Below are positions 1-7,605 of a stretch of 55,956 nucleotides of DNA, piece after piece; within the stretch, counting starts at the first letter, position 1, and each line of letters opens with the position of its first letter. The DNA is from SKPT01 sp040905445. GTDB lineage: Bacteria > Planctomycetota > Phycisphaerae > Phycisphaerales > Phycisphaeraceae. The notes below the pieces were generated by a model. The model ran no database searches, was not told where the DNA came from, and saw only the letters and a list, made by a program, of their open reading frames with translations. A program made the translations under genes and the position numbers. The stretch spans positions 1-55,956 of the forward strand of contig JBBDRN010000008.1 of NCBI GenBank assembly GCA_040905445.1, written 5' to 3'.

Positions 1-73
1 ACGCCGGCTCATGGGCTATTGTCGAGCAACGGGTTTTTCATGCCCATCTGTGGTTCACCCCCCGCCCCGCCGC

Positions 74-101
74 TATACTGGGACATTCGACCCTGAAAGG
101 A
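74..101 (+). promoter_or_regulatory. leuD promoter -10 and ribosome binding site
   Basis: A TATACT hexamer at 74-79 is a good -10 box. A purine-rich GAAAGGA at 95-101 sits 8 bases before the ATG at 110. Together they fix the leuD start downstream of the longer open frame and predict a leader of about 25 bases. No convincing -35 box is visible. Confidence 0.5.
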
Positions 102-109
102 CGACTCGC

Positions 110-667
110 ATGACAAGCGCGATCCGCGGCAAGGCCTATGTGCTCGGCGACGACGTGGACACCGACCAGGTGATCCCCGCCGAGTACCTCTCCTACAACC
201 CCGCCGACGCCGACGAGCGCAAGTACTTCGGCATGTACGCGATGTCCGGCCTGCCCGCGGGCCAGGCGGGGCTGCCCGAAGGCAACACCCGTTTCGTCGA
301 AGAAGGCCAGTTCAAGACCGACTACCGCGTCGTCATCGGCGGACGCAACTTCGGCTGCGGCTCGTCGCGCGAGCACGCCCCGCTCGCCATCGCCGAGGCC
401 GGCGCAACAGTCGTCGTCGCCGAGTTCTACGCCCGCATCTTCTACCGCAACTGCGTCAACGGCGGCTACTTGCTGCCCTGTGAATCGACGCAGCGCCTCG
501 TCGACGAGATCCACACCGGCCACGATGTCGAGGTCGACATCGACAACGGCCGGCTGACGAACCACACCACCGGCAAGACCTACAAACTCAAGCCGCTCGG
601 CGACGTCAAGCCCATCATCGAAGCCGGCGGCGTGTTTGACTACGCTCGCAAGACCGGCATGGTGTAA
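110..667 (+). CDS. leuD: 3-isopropylmalate dehydratase small subunit
   Basis: This 185-residue protein is the small (swivel) subunit of isopropylmalate isomerase, which with LeuC interconverts 2- and 3-isopropylmalate in cytoplasmic leucine biosynthesis. The N-terminus has the family pattern GDDVDTDQVIPAEYL, followed near residues 76-90 by GGRNFGCGSSREHAP, the substrate-loop signature shared by LeuD and the aconitase swivel domain. The length is normal for a compact LeuD; the archaeal-type homoaconitase small subunit is the main alternative. The start at 110 is chosen because it has a ribosome binding site and TATACT box; the frame is open further upstream but that part is not LeuD-like. leuC is not in the window and could lie to the left or elsewhere. 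Confidence 0.93.
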   Translation: MTSAIRGKAYVLGDDVDTDQVIPAEYLSYNPADADERKYFGMYAMSGLPAGQAGLPEGNTRFVEEGQFKTDYRVVIGGRNFGCGSSREHAPLAIAEAGATVVVAEFYARIFYRNCVNGGYLLPCESTQRLVDEIHTGHDVEVDIDNGRLTNHTTGKTYKLKPLGDVKPIIEAGGVFDYARKTGMV

Positions 668-693
668 CGCCGGCCGCTCGCGACTTCGCGTCG

Positions 694-710
694 GGTCCGC
701 TGTGCGGACC
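694..710. repeat. GGTCCGC palindrome, single copy
   Basis: The sequence ggtccgctgtgcggacc is a perfect 7-bp stem with a 3-base loop between leuD and the next gene. Closely similar units occur at 6393, 6443, 22223, 22265, 44078 and 48184, always between genes. Confidence 0.7.
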
Positions 711-739
711 TTCCGACGCCCACGTTTAAGGCAGACGAC

Positions 740-1339
740 ATGACCAACGACCCGACCATCATCCGCGGCCTCGACGCCGACTACCTCGCCGACAAGCACC
801 GGGCGGGCCTGTCCTACGCCGACTACCTCGCCACCGGCAACCAGCAGCAGCGCGGCAACTGGCAGCGCATCTACGACCAGGTGGCACTCACGGACGCGCA
901 GCGCCACCTGGTCGGCTCGTTCACCCGCAAGATCAACGCCATCGCCCTCTCCGGCATCTGGTGCGGCGACTGCGTCCAGCAGGGCCCGCTCATCCAGCGC
1001 ATCGCCGAGGCCAACCCCGACCGCATCGACCTGCGCTGGCTCGACCGCGACGAGCACATCAACCTCCAGCAAGCGATGAGCATCAACGCCGGCCATCGCG
1101 TGCCCGTGCTCATCTTCTGCGCCGAGGACTACGAGCTGGTCAGCACGTTCGGCGACCGGACGCTCACGCGCTACCGCGCGCTCGCCAGCAAGCAGCTCGG
1201 CGACGCGTGCCCGCTGCCCGGCGCGCCCGTCCCGCAGAACGAGCTCGACGCCACGCTGCAGGACTGGCTCGACGAAATCGAACGCGTCCACCTCGTCCTG
1301 CGCCTCAGCGGCCGCCTGCGGCAAAAGCACGGCGACTAA
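740..1339 (+). CDS. thioredoxin-family protein (WCGDC active site)
   Basis: This 199-residue cytoplasmic protein has no signal peptide. A thioredoxin-like fold is suggested by the segment GIWCGDCVQQGP around residues 72-83, where the WC-x-x-C redox pair is WCGDC, and by the cis-proline position in HRVPVLIF about 44 residues later. It matches the bacterial Thioredoxin_9-type proteins that have an N-terminal helical extension. The partner and substrate are unknown; a thiol-disulfide reductase or bacillithiol-type role is only inference. It follows leuD by 72 bases, which contain a palindromic repeat, so joint transcription is uncertain. A twin-hairpin repeat lies just downstream. Confidence 0.8.
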   Translation: MTNDPTIIRGLDADYLADKHRAGLSYADYLATGNQQQRGNWQRIYDQVALTDAQRHLVGSFTRKINAIALSGIWCGDCVQQGPLIQRIAEANPDRIDLRWLDRDEHINLQQAMSINAGHRVPVLIFCAEDYELVSTFGDRTLTRYRALASKQLGDACPLPGAPVPQNELDATLQDWLDEIERVHLVLRLSGRLRQKHGD

Positions 1340-1369
1340 AGCGCCTCCAACCCATTCGTAGCGGGTGGG

Positions 1370-1459
1370 GTGCCACTGACAAGCGGAGTCCGCGGAGCTT
1401 GTCAGTGTGAATTGCCGCCAACACTGACAAGGCCGAGGACGGCCTTGTCAGTGGCACCC
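1370..1459. repeat. 90-bp twin-hairpin repeat, copy 1
   Basis: Two hairpins sit side by side. In the first, CACTGACAAGC pairs with GCTTGTCAGTG; in the second, CACTGACAAGGCC pairs with GGCCTTGTCAGTG. The outer ends GTGCCACTGACAAG and CTTGTCAGTGGCAC also pair with each other. Flanks (cattcgtagcgggtg / cacccgctacggttgg) extend the inverted symmetry. Other copies are at 6488, 38561 and 55867. Confidence 0.85.
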
Positions 1460-1582
1460 GCTACGGTTGGATTGAACTCGCTCTAAAGCGCCTTCAAGCC
1501 ACCCGCTACGGTTGGATTGAAGGCGCGCTAAGACGCGGCATGAGTACGCCGCCCCCAGGACGACGGGGAACCAGTCATGTCA

Positions 1583-1588
1583 TATACT
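1583..1588 (+). promoter_or_regulatory. -10 box of the LOG-family gene; leaderless arrangement
   Basis: TATACT lies only 7 bases before the ATG at 1596, so transcription would start at or next to the start codon. There is no Shine-Dalgarno sequence between the two. Confidence 0.45.
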
Positions 1589-1595
1589 GCGCCTC

Positions 1596-2372
1596 ATGCC
1601 CGACTCCCCCGACAAGCAGGATCTGCTCGCGCGTGAAACGTGGCGCCTGTTTCGCATCCTCTCGGAGTTCGTCGACGGCTTCGAGGTTATGACCGAGGTC
1701 GGGCCCGCCGTGAGCGTCTTCGGCTCGGCGCGCACGCCCCCGGAGCATCGCCGCTACCACGAGGCGATGCAATGCGCCCGCCTGCTCGTCGAGCAGAACT
1801 TCGCAGTCATCACCGGCGGCGGGCCCGGCATCATGGAGGCCGCCAACCGCGGCGCCACCGAGGCCGAGGGCAAGAGCGTCGGGCTCAACATCGCCCTGCC
1901 CATGGAGCAGACACCCAACGGCTTCCAGAACTACAGCCTCAGCTTCCGCTACTTCTTCGTGCGCAAGGTCATGTTCGTCAAGTACGCCTGCGGGTTCATC
2001 TGCTTCCCCGGCGGCTTCGGCACGATGGACGAGTTCTTCGAGTCGCTCACGCTCATCCAGACGCTCAAGGTCGACCCCTTCCCCATCGTCTGCGTCGGGC
2101 ATGATTTCTGGGACGGGCTCGTCGACTGGATGCGCGCCACGCTCGTCAGTGAGTACGAGACGATCAGCCCGGGCGACATGGACCTCTTCCACGTCACCGA
2201 CGACGTCGACGAGGCGGTGCACTATGTCACCGAGCGCTTCGACGCCGCCCGCTGGCGGCAGCGCACGCGGGCGACGGTGCCCAGCGATCTGCTCACGCGC
2301 ACCGCGGAGGGGACGCGCACCGGCATCGAGCCGCGCAGCCACATGTGGCCCAACGGGCCGGACCATCTCTGA
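1596..2372 (+). CDS. LOG-family nucleotide 5'-monophosphate phosphoribohydrolase (TIGR00730)
   Basis: This 258-residue Rossmann-fold protein belongs to the lysine-decarboxylase-like LOG family. Characterised members cleave the ribose-5-phosphate from purine (cytokinin) nucleotides or from AMP. The family signature is visible: GGGPGIMEAANRG at residues 74-86 and PGGFGTMDE at 138-146, where the final E is the expected catalytic acid. The protein is longer than plant LOGs because of an N-terminal helical region, like the larger bacterial type II LOGs. The physiological substrate cannot be read from the sequence; nucleotide salvage or stress control is likelier than hormone production. It is probably monocistronic with a leaderless start. 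Confidence 0.88.
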   Translation: MPDSPDKQDLLARETWRLFRILSEFVDGFEVMTEVGPAVSVFGSARTPPEHRRYHEAMQCARLLVEQNFAVITGGGPGIMEAANRGATEAEGKSVGLNIALPMEQTPNGFQNYSLSFRYFFVRKVMFVKYACGFICFPGGFGTMDEFFESLTLIQTLKVDPFPIVCVGHDFWDGLVDWMRATLVSEYETISPGDMDLFHVTDDVDEAVHYVTERFDAARWRQRTRATVPSDLLTRTAEGTRTGIEPRSHMWPNGPDHL

Positions 2373-2404
2373 AAAGATGCGGGGTGACGACGCCGGCGGA
2401 GCCC

Positions 2405-2680
2405 CTACCGCGCGTCGTCCTTGACGAGATCGATGTCCAGGGCCGCGGCAAGGCGATCGAGCATCGCCTCGATGCGGAACTCCTCGTCGTAGCTGCCGGC
2501 GAGGATGTCGCGCTGGATGCGGTTCAGCCGCGGGTCGCTCGGCCGCAGGTGCCCGGGCAGCGCGGGGTCGCGGTCGCCGAGGGGCGCCGGCATGGCCGGC
2601 TCAGGCCCGGCCGGCTCGCGCAGGTGCGGCGGCAGTGTCGGATCAAAGCCAACCGGGATGTCCAAGCGATCTGCTCTCAT
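2405..2680 (-). CDS. small hypothetical protein, possibly FlgM-like
   Basis: This 91-residue, proline-rich acidic protein has no signal peptide. The first 50 residues are low-complexity and probably disordered. The C-terminal part, roughly residues 53-85 (RIQRDILAGSYD then EAMLDRLAAALDIDL), resembles the C-terminal helix of FlgM anti-sigma-28 proteins, where I-x-x-x-I-x-x-G-x-Y is usual. The resemblance is short and no flagellar genes are nearby, so a FlgM role is a hypothesis only. The gene converges on the LOG gene with a 32-base gap. The ATG at 2680 is the first start in the frame. Confidence 0.5.
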   Translation of the reverse strand: MRADRLDIPVGFDPTLPPHLREPAGPEPAMPAPLGDRDPALPGHLRPSDPRLNRIQRDILAGSYDEEFRIEAMLDRLAAALDIDLVKDDAR

Positions 2681-3000
2681 GAATCACCTCACCGGGTCGA
2701 CGGACAAAGCCCTTGCGCGCCCACGACCATTGTCTGGTGTCCAAGCCGTCCCGCCATCGAGGAACGGCCGGGTTCGTCGCCCGGAGTTTCGCACCAGCAC
2801 GCCGTGGGGGCAGCCCCGGCCCGGATCGGTGGCTGGTCAAGCAGCCGGATGATGATGCTGGAGCCCCCCGCTGGAGCCCCCCCTTGTAGATACGCCCGCC
2901 GCGGCGCGAAGCGGCAAGCCGCTCGCCTACCCCACCCTCACGCCTTTTGGCGGCCTCTCCCCGCCGTTGGCGCCTGACATTGAACCCGCCAACCGCCGGC
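2681..3000. other. 320-base gap with no recognised gene
   Basis: No open frame here looks coding; short overlapping frames give arginine- and proline-rich translations typical of GC-rich noise. It contains the upstream region of the small minus-strand gene and the 3' side of the response-regulator gene. I see no clear promoter or terminator. Confidence 0.4.
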
Positions 3001-3681
3001 TCAGCTCGGCTCCAGGGCGAAACGCACCGCGTACTGCACGAGCTGCGAGGCGTTTTCCAGTTGCAGCTTCTGCTTGATGTTCTCGCGGTGCGTCTCGATC
3101 GTCTTGATGCTCAGGTGCAACTGCTCGGCGATCTGGCGCGTCGACCGCCCCTGGCCGATCAGCCGCAGCACCTCGAGCTCGCGGTCGGTCAGCGACTCGA
3201 CGCCGAAGCCGGGCGCCCGGCTGGGGCCGCCGGTCATCTTCGACAGCAGCATTTGCGACATCCGGTTGCTCAGAAAGACGCGGCCCTGGTAGACGGAGCG
3301 GATGCCCGTGATCACCTGCTCGACGCCTTCCTGCTTCATCAGGTAGCCCATCGCGCCGGCCTTGAGCACGCGCTGGGCATAGAAAGACTCGTCGTGCATC
3401 GAGAGCACGAGCACCGCGACTTGCGGATAGCGGGCCTTGAGGTCCTTGATGAGCTCGATCCCATCGAGACCCTCGAAGGCCAGGTCCGCCACGACCACGT
3501 CCGGCTTGTGCTCCTCGACGCCGTCGAGCGCGGCGTCGGGCGACGCGGCCTCAGCGACGAGGTCCATGTCCGTCTCGCGTTCGATGAGCTGCCCGAGGCC
3601 CCGCCGGACGATCGGGTGGTCATCAACGATCAACACCCGGCAGGGCCGGTTCGGTGTCGGCTGAATGTTGCGCAGTCCCAT
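3001..3681 (-). CDS. NarL/FixJ-type response regulator
   Basis: This 226-residue two-domain regulator has a receiver domain at about residues 15-130 and a LuxR-type helix-turn-helix at about 158-215. The receiver has the acidic pair D20-D21, the phosphoacceptor D66 in VVVADL and the conserved lysine in YLMKQEG. The output domain has the LuxR signature (LTDRELEVLRLIGQG, then SIKTIETHRENIKQKL). Family knowledge says phosphorylation by a histidine kinase promotes dimer DNA binding. No kinase gene is adjacent, so it is an orphan regulator here. The ATG at 3681 is followed by a short variable N-terminus of about 14 residues before the receiver. Confidence 0.92.
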   Translation of the reverse strand: MGLRNIQPTPNRPCRVLIVDDHPIVRRGLGQLIERETDMDLVAEAASPDAALDGVEEHKPDVVVADLAFEGLDGIELIKDLKARYPQVAVLVLSMHDESFYAQRVLKAGAMGYLMKQEGVEQVITGIRSVYQGRVFLSNRMSQMLLSKMTGGPSRAPGFGVESLTDRELEVLRLIGQGRSTRQIAEQLHLSIKTIETHRENIKQKLQLENASQLVQYAVRFALEPS

Positions 3682-3886
3682 GGCTCATCCTCTTCGTGAT
3701 CGGAAAATCGGTCGGCCCTCGCCCGCCCCGCCCGATGCAGCCGATGATATGCGCCCCCCAGGGGGAAGGCATCCGCATCCGTCAAGACAATCCGGGGAAA
3801 TTTCATCGCGGATGCGGCCGGGCCCCCGCCGCGCCCGTCGCACACCCGAGACGGCCCTCTGCCTCGACCCCGACGCGCCACGCCGG

Positions 3887-5131
3887 TCAGCCTCCGCGCA
3901 GCGCGATCAGGTGCTTCCCCAGGTGGTCGGCGAGCACGTCGCGATGCGTCGCCGGCTCGGCGGCGAGCACCGCCCGAATCGCATCGCGCAGCCCAGGCCG
4001 CGTCAGCACCGACCCGAACGTCACGTGCAGCACCTGCCGCCCCGCATCCTCATCCAGGTAGACACGCTCGAGGTCCACATCGCCCAGCGCCTGCCCCGCC
4101 GGGATGCGGCCCAGCTCCGCGGAAATATGGTAGCTGGCCCGATCCGTCTCAAAGCGCTCGCGCGCCAGCGCCACGACCTTGCGAAAAAGCGGCGCGTCGT
4201 GGCGGGCGACGACGCGCAGGGCTTCGAGGTAGCTCGTCCCAGCCGTCTTCACATGGAACCGCCCACGCGTGATTCGTGCGAACGCCGAATAAATCGACAG
4301 CTTGTCCGAGCCGGAGTGCAGGCTCAATTTGTAGGGCCCCAGCTCCGCAGCGATCGCCGCGTGCTGCGCGAGGCAGCGCTCGAACGCCGCGACGTCCCCG
4401 CGAAAGTCGACGCCCTTCTCGAAATCCCCGACGTATCGCGGCGCGAGACTCACGAGGCGCACCCCGGCCTCGCGGAAGCGGTCGGCGATGATGTAGTGCT
4501 CCGCCGGCGTCGTCGGCTGCGGCGTCTCGTCGACGCTTAGCTCAAGCTCGTACGCCCGGCCCGCGGCCGCCATCACCTCGCCAATGTAGGTCGCGAGCGC
4601 GAGGCTGTGCGCGATCGCCCGGCCATACTTCACCACGGCCCGGCGAACGGTCGTGCGATCGAAATGGATCTCCAGCCCGTCGCCGACGCGCACCGTCCGC
4701 CCCTCGTAATGCGAGGCCCAAGGCGCAGCGTCGCGCACACGGGCGAATTTGGCATCGAGCGCCGTGGCGTCATCGTCGTCCGCGTGCGCGTCGACATGGT
4801 CGGACGGGTCGATCGTGAAGAAGGTGAACCCCGCGCGGGCGACGGTGTCGACGTCCGCCGGCGTCTTGAGGTGGTCGCCGTCCGCGCCCCACGGCCGGAC
4901 GTAGCCCTCGGCGGCGAGCGCGGCCTCGGCGGCGGCGAGCACCTGCGCCGCCGACCGCCCCGTCCGCTGCATCTCCCGGATCGACTGCTGAGCGAAGATG
5001 GGGCGGATCGGCCCGGCGTGACGGCGCACGGCGTCGAGGTGCCCCGGCGTCGCGAGGCCGAGCCGGTCTCCGAACCCGAACGTCGGTTCGAGGCCGAGCG
5101 GCGTGGGCGACAGTGGTGGCCGTGTGCTCAT
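3887..5131 (-). CDS. tagaturonate epimerase-like protein (UxaE family)
   Basis: This 414-residue protein resembles the UxaE family, whose characterised members epimerise D-tagaturonate and D-fructuronate in galacturonate catabolism. Recognisable parts are the segment KLSLHSGSDKLSIYSAFA in the middle and the following HVKTAGTSYLEALR, with metal-binding-type His and Asp residues in a TIM-barrel context. The open frame extends another 64 codons upstream, but that part is low-complexity and the ATG at 5131 begins a typical N-terminus. No other hexuronate genes (uxaC, kdgK, kdgA) are nearby, so the pathway is not confirmed by context. Sugar epimerase of unknown substrate is the cautious reading. 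Confidence 0.75.
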   Translation of the reverse strand: MSTRPPLSPTPLGLEPTFGFGDRLGLATPGHLDAVRRHAGPIRPIFAQQSIREMQRTGRSAAQVLAAAEAALAAEGYVRPWGADGDHLKTPADVDTVARAGFTFFTIDPSDHVDAHADDDDATALDAKFARVRDAAPWASHYEGRTVRVGDGLEIHFDRTTVRRAVVKYGRAIAHSLALATYIGEVMAAAGRAYELELSVDETPQPTTPAEHYIIADRFREAGVRLVSLAPRYVGDFEKGVDFRGDVAAFERCLAQHAAIAAELGPYKLSLHSGSDKLSIYSAFARITRGRFHVKTAGTSYLEALRVVARHDAPLFRKVVALARERFETDRASYHISAELGRIPAGQALGDVDLERVYLDEDAGRQVLHVTFGSVLTRPGLRDAIRAVLAAEPATHRDVLADHLGKHLIALRGG

Positions 5132-5339
5132 GGGCGCGGGCGGTTGGGTGGGCGGGGATCGCGGCGTGGGCGCGAGCACGCGGACGCTTCGCCCTACACA
5201 CCCTACATCCTGAACGCAGGAACGCGGGTTGTCCATCGGGAGGTCGCTAACGTGGGGGCGGGGGACGCGCCCCCGGCGGGCTCCATCTGCTACGCTGTGG
5301 CGCGCGCCGTGGCCCACCGCCATCGCACAGGATCACGCC

Positions 5340-6377
5340 ATGCAGCGAGTCGCCGTCATTGGTCTCGGCCCCATCGGCGCGGCGTGTGCCCGCGTCGTCC
5401 TCGCCGAGTCGGACATGAAGCTCGTCGCCCTCTACGACGTCGACCCGGCCAAGCACGGCATGTCGGCTGACGACTTCACCGACGGCCAGGCCGAGGTCGC
5501 CGGCGACCCGCTCGACATCGAACAGAAAAAAGTCCCCAACGTCAGCGCCACCCTCGAGGCGGCGCTGTCGGCCGACCCGGACGTGGCGATCGTGACCGCC
5601 AGCTCGCGCTTCGACGAGCTGGCGCCGATGTTCCACATCCTGCTGGACCACCGCGTCAGCATCGTCAGCTCCTGCGAGCAGCTCGCCTGGCCCTGGTATG
5701 CCCACCGCGAGCTCGCCGACCGGCTCGACCTCGCCGCCCGCGATGCCGGCTGCGTCGTGCTCGGCACCGGCGCCAACCCCGGCTTCGTGATGGACGCCCT
5801 GCCGGTGATGCTCGCCACCGTCGTCCGCCGCGTGGCCCGCGTCCGCTGCACCCGCCGCGTCGACGCCTCCGTCCGGCGCTCCGCCTTGCAGAAGAAGATC
5901 GGCGCGACCATGGCCGTCAACGAGTTCCGCGACCTCGCCGACCGCGGCGAGGTCGGTCACGTCGGCCTGGTCGAGTCGGTGGCGATGCTGGCCGCGGGCC
6001 TCGGCTGCCACGTCGCCGCCGGCTCCGTCGAGCAGGTCATCGAGCCCGTGCTCGCCGAGGAGCCCACCCCCTCCGCCATGGGGCTCATCCGCCCGGGCGA
6101 AGTCGGCGGCATCCACCAGATCGCCCGCTGGCAGGACGACCGCCTGGCGATCGAGCTCGACCTCACCATGGCCGTCGGCATCCGCGACGCCAAGGACAGG
6201 ATCGAGATCGACGGCCCGGTGCCCCTGACCCTCCGCATTCCCGGCGCCACGCCCGGCGACTCGGGCACCATCGCCGCCCTGCTCAACCAGACGCGGCAGA
6301 TCGACCGCATCGCCCCCGGACTCAAGACCATGATCGACGTCCCCCCCGCCGGCTCCCGCCAACGCTCCCCCTGCTGA
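5340..6377 (+). CDS. Ord/DapB-like NAD(P)-dependent dehydrogenase
   Basis: This 345-residue protein starts with a Rossmann nucleotide-binding motif (VAVIGLGPIGAACARVVL) and has the DapB N-terminal-like fold. The segment GTGANPGFVMDALPVML near residues 142-158 is characteristic of 2,4-diaminopentanoate dehydrogenase (Ord) and related amine dehydrogenases rather than true DapB. The expected reaction is oxidative deamination of a diamine or amino acid, but the substrate is unknown. The ATG at 5340 is chosen because the Rossmann motif follows at once; a TACGCT box at 5291 may be its -10. The divergent neighbour is the UxaE-like gene. No ornithine-degradation genes are nearby. Confidence 0.75.
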   Translation: MQRVAVIGLGPIGAACARVVLAESDMKLVALYDVDPAKHGMSADDFTDGQAEVAGDPLDIEQKKVPNVSATLEAALSADPDVAIVTASSRFDELAPMFHILLDHRVSIVSSCEQLAWPWYAHRELADRLDLAARDAGCVVLGTGANPGFVMDALPVMLATVVRRVARVRCTRRVDASVRRSALQKKIGATMAVNEFRDLADRGEVGHVGLVESVAMLAAGLGCHVAAGSVEQVIEPVLAEEPTPSAMGLIRPGEVGGIHQIARWQDDRLAIELDLTMAVGIRDAKDRIEIDGPVPLTLRIPGATPGDSGTIAALLNQTRQIDRIAPGLKTMIDVPPAGSRQRSPC

Positions 6378-6388
6378 TGCACGCCCCT

Positions 6389-6462
6389 GCAGGGTCCGCT
6401 GTGCGGACCTTTCTTAGGGTCGCGGATGGTCCGACACAGGAAGGTCCGCACAGCGGACCCTG
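6389..6462. repeat. paired GGTCCGC palindromes in inverted orientation
   Basis: Units at 6393-6409 and 6443-6459 are each a 7-bp hairpin. Their flanks are also complementary, so gcagggtccgctgtgcgg near 6389 can pair with the second unit to give a stem of about 23 bp. It lies between a plus-strand gene end and a minus-strand gene end, a position suited to a bidirectional terminator. Confidence 0.7.
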
Positions 6463-6487
6463 CGACGTCGTGCCACCCCGGGTCGGC

Positions 6488-6579
6488 GGGTGGCACTCAC
6501 AAGCGGAGTCCGCAGAGCTTGTCAGTGCGAACGACGGCAAACACTGACAAGGCCGAGGATGTCCTTGTCAGTGCCACCC
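6488..6579. repeat. 90-bp twin-hairpin repeat, copy 2 (diverged)
   Basis: This has the same architecture as the copy at 1370, but inserted in the opposite outer context (GGGTGGCAC ... GTGCCACCC) and with several changes, for example CACTCACAAGC in place of CACTGACAAGC. It sits between convergent genes. Confidence 0.75.
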
Positions 6580-6618
6580 GCGACGAATCGACGAGAGGCG
6601 CCTTGGTGGATACCGCGC

Positions 6619-7605
6619 TCAGTCCCCCGCGACAACCACCGGCTCGACGGCGATGACCAGCATCACCTGCACCGGGTGCCCCGCCCGGCGGGCCGTCAGC
6701 AGCGCCCGCCCGAGGTGGTCCGGCAGCGCGGCGGCAAGCTCCTCCGCCTGCTCACGCGAGGCCGGCGCCTCCGCCTCGCCTTCCGTGTCGTCAGCATCGG
6801 CGTCGGCGTCGAGGGGAAAATCGTGGTGCAGGCCAACCACCAGCCACTGGCCGGCTTGCAGATCGACCCGCGCCGCCAGTTCCTCGAACACCCGCCCGTC
6901 AAGCTCGCGCTCCAGCGGGTCACGCGGCAGCAGCGTCGGCCGGTGGTCCTGGTGGTGCGGCACCAGCGCCAGCGACACGCTGCCCGGCCCGTGGGCCCGC
7001 ACCTGCGCCAACAGGCGCATCGCCCCGCCGCGGACGCGCTCCGGCTGCTCGACGCCCGGCAGCTTCACCGCCGCCGCGCCCGCCAGCCGCGGCGAGCGCC
7101 GCAGCTCCACCGGATAGCCCGCGTCCGTCACGCGCGATTCATGCGTCGCCACCGCCCGTGGCAGGCGATCGAGGAACGCCTCCAGCCGCGCCGGGTCCAG
7201 CACGCCGACGCGCACGCCGTTGCCGCGCCACGCCGCCCGCGGCTGCTGGCTCATCGCCGTGTCGTCGACCAGCGCCCACGCCTCGGCGACCGACCCCGCC
7301 AGCGGCAGATCGAGCTGACGGGTGGTCACCCACGAGCGCGAGCGCGCGTCGGCAAAGGGCTGCTCGGCATCGGCGGGAAGCACCGGCGTGACGCGGGAAG
7401 CGATCTCCCCGAGCGTCGGAAACGCCATCACCGGCGCACCGCCGCCCGCCTGGCACCCGCCAGCAAGCGCCGCCAGCGCCAGGCAGAGCCATCCGCCACG
7501 CCAGGCCGCGACCGCGCGCTTCCCCCCTTCCTTGAGGGAGGGGCCGGGGGGGGGTGTTCCGCGCCTGGTCCGCATCATCATCATCACCATGGGCATCACG
7601 TCCAT
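6619..7605 (-). CDS. putative lipoprotein of unknown function
   Basis: This 328-residue protein has a positively charged N-terminus, a hydrophobic stretch (LCLALAALAGGC) and a lipobox LAGGC at about residues 45-49, so it is probably an outer-membrane or periplasmic lipoprotein. No catalytic motif is recognised; the mature part is rich in charged residues with a short acidic run. The proposed ATG at 7605 overlaps the stop of the upstream aminotransferase gene in TGATG, which suggests translational coupling. The stretch between the start and the signal peptide is unusual (methionine-rich, then a GC-rich repeat), so a start inside it is possible. The open frame running upstream to 8199 is the shadow of the aminotransferase gene. 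Confidence 0.65.
   Translation of the reverse strand: MDVMPMVMMMMRTRRGTPPPGPSLKEGGKRAVAAWRGGWLCLALAALAGGCQAGGGAPVMAFPTLGEIASRVTPVLPADAEQPFADARSRSWVTTRQLDLPLAGSVAEAWALVDDTAMSQQPRAAWRGNGVRVGVLDPARLEAFLDRLPRAVATHESRVTDAGYPVELRRSPRLAGAAAVKLPGVEQPERVRGGAMRLLAQVRAHGPGSVSLALVPHHQDHRPTLLPRDPLERELDGRVFEELAARVDLQAGQWLVVGLHHDFPLDADADADDTEGEAEAPASREQAEELAAALPDHLGRALLTARRAGHPVQVMLVIAVEPVVVAGD

Noticed and set aside
38..1330. 430-residue minus-strand open frame across leuD and the thioredoxin gene
   Set aside because: It is the antisense shadow of two well-supported genes; its translation is Val/Ala/Arg-rich with no motif.
3887..5323. Longer 478-residue start for the UxaE-like gene
   Set aside because: The extra 64 residues are low-complexity and cover the divergent promoter region.
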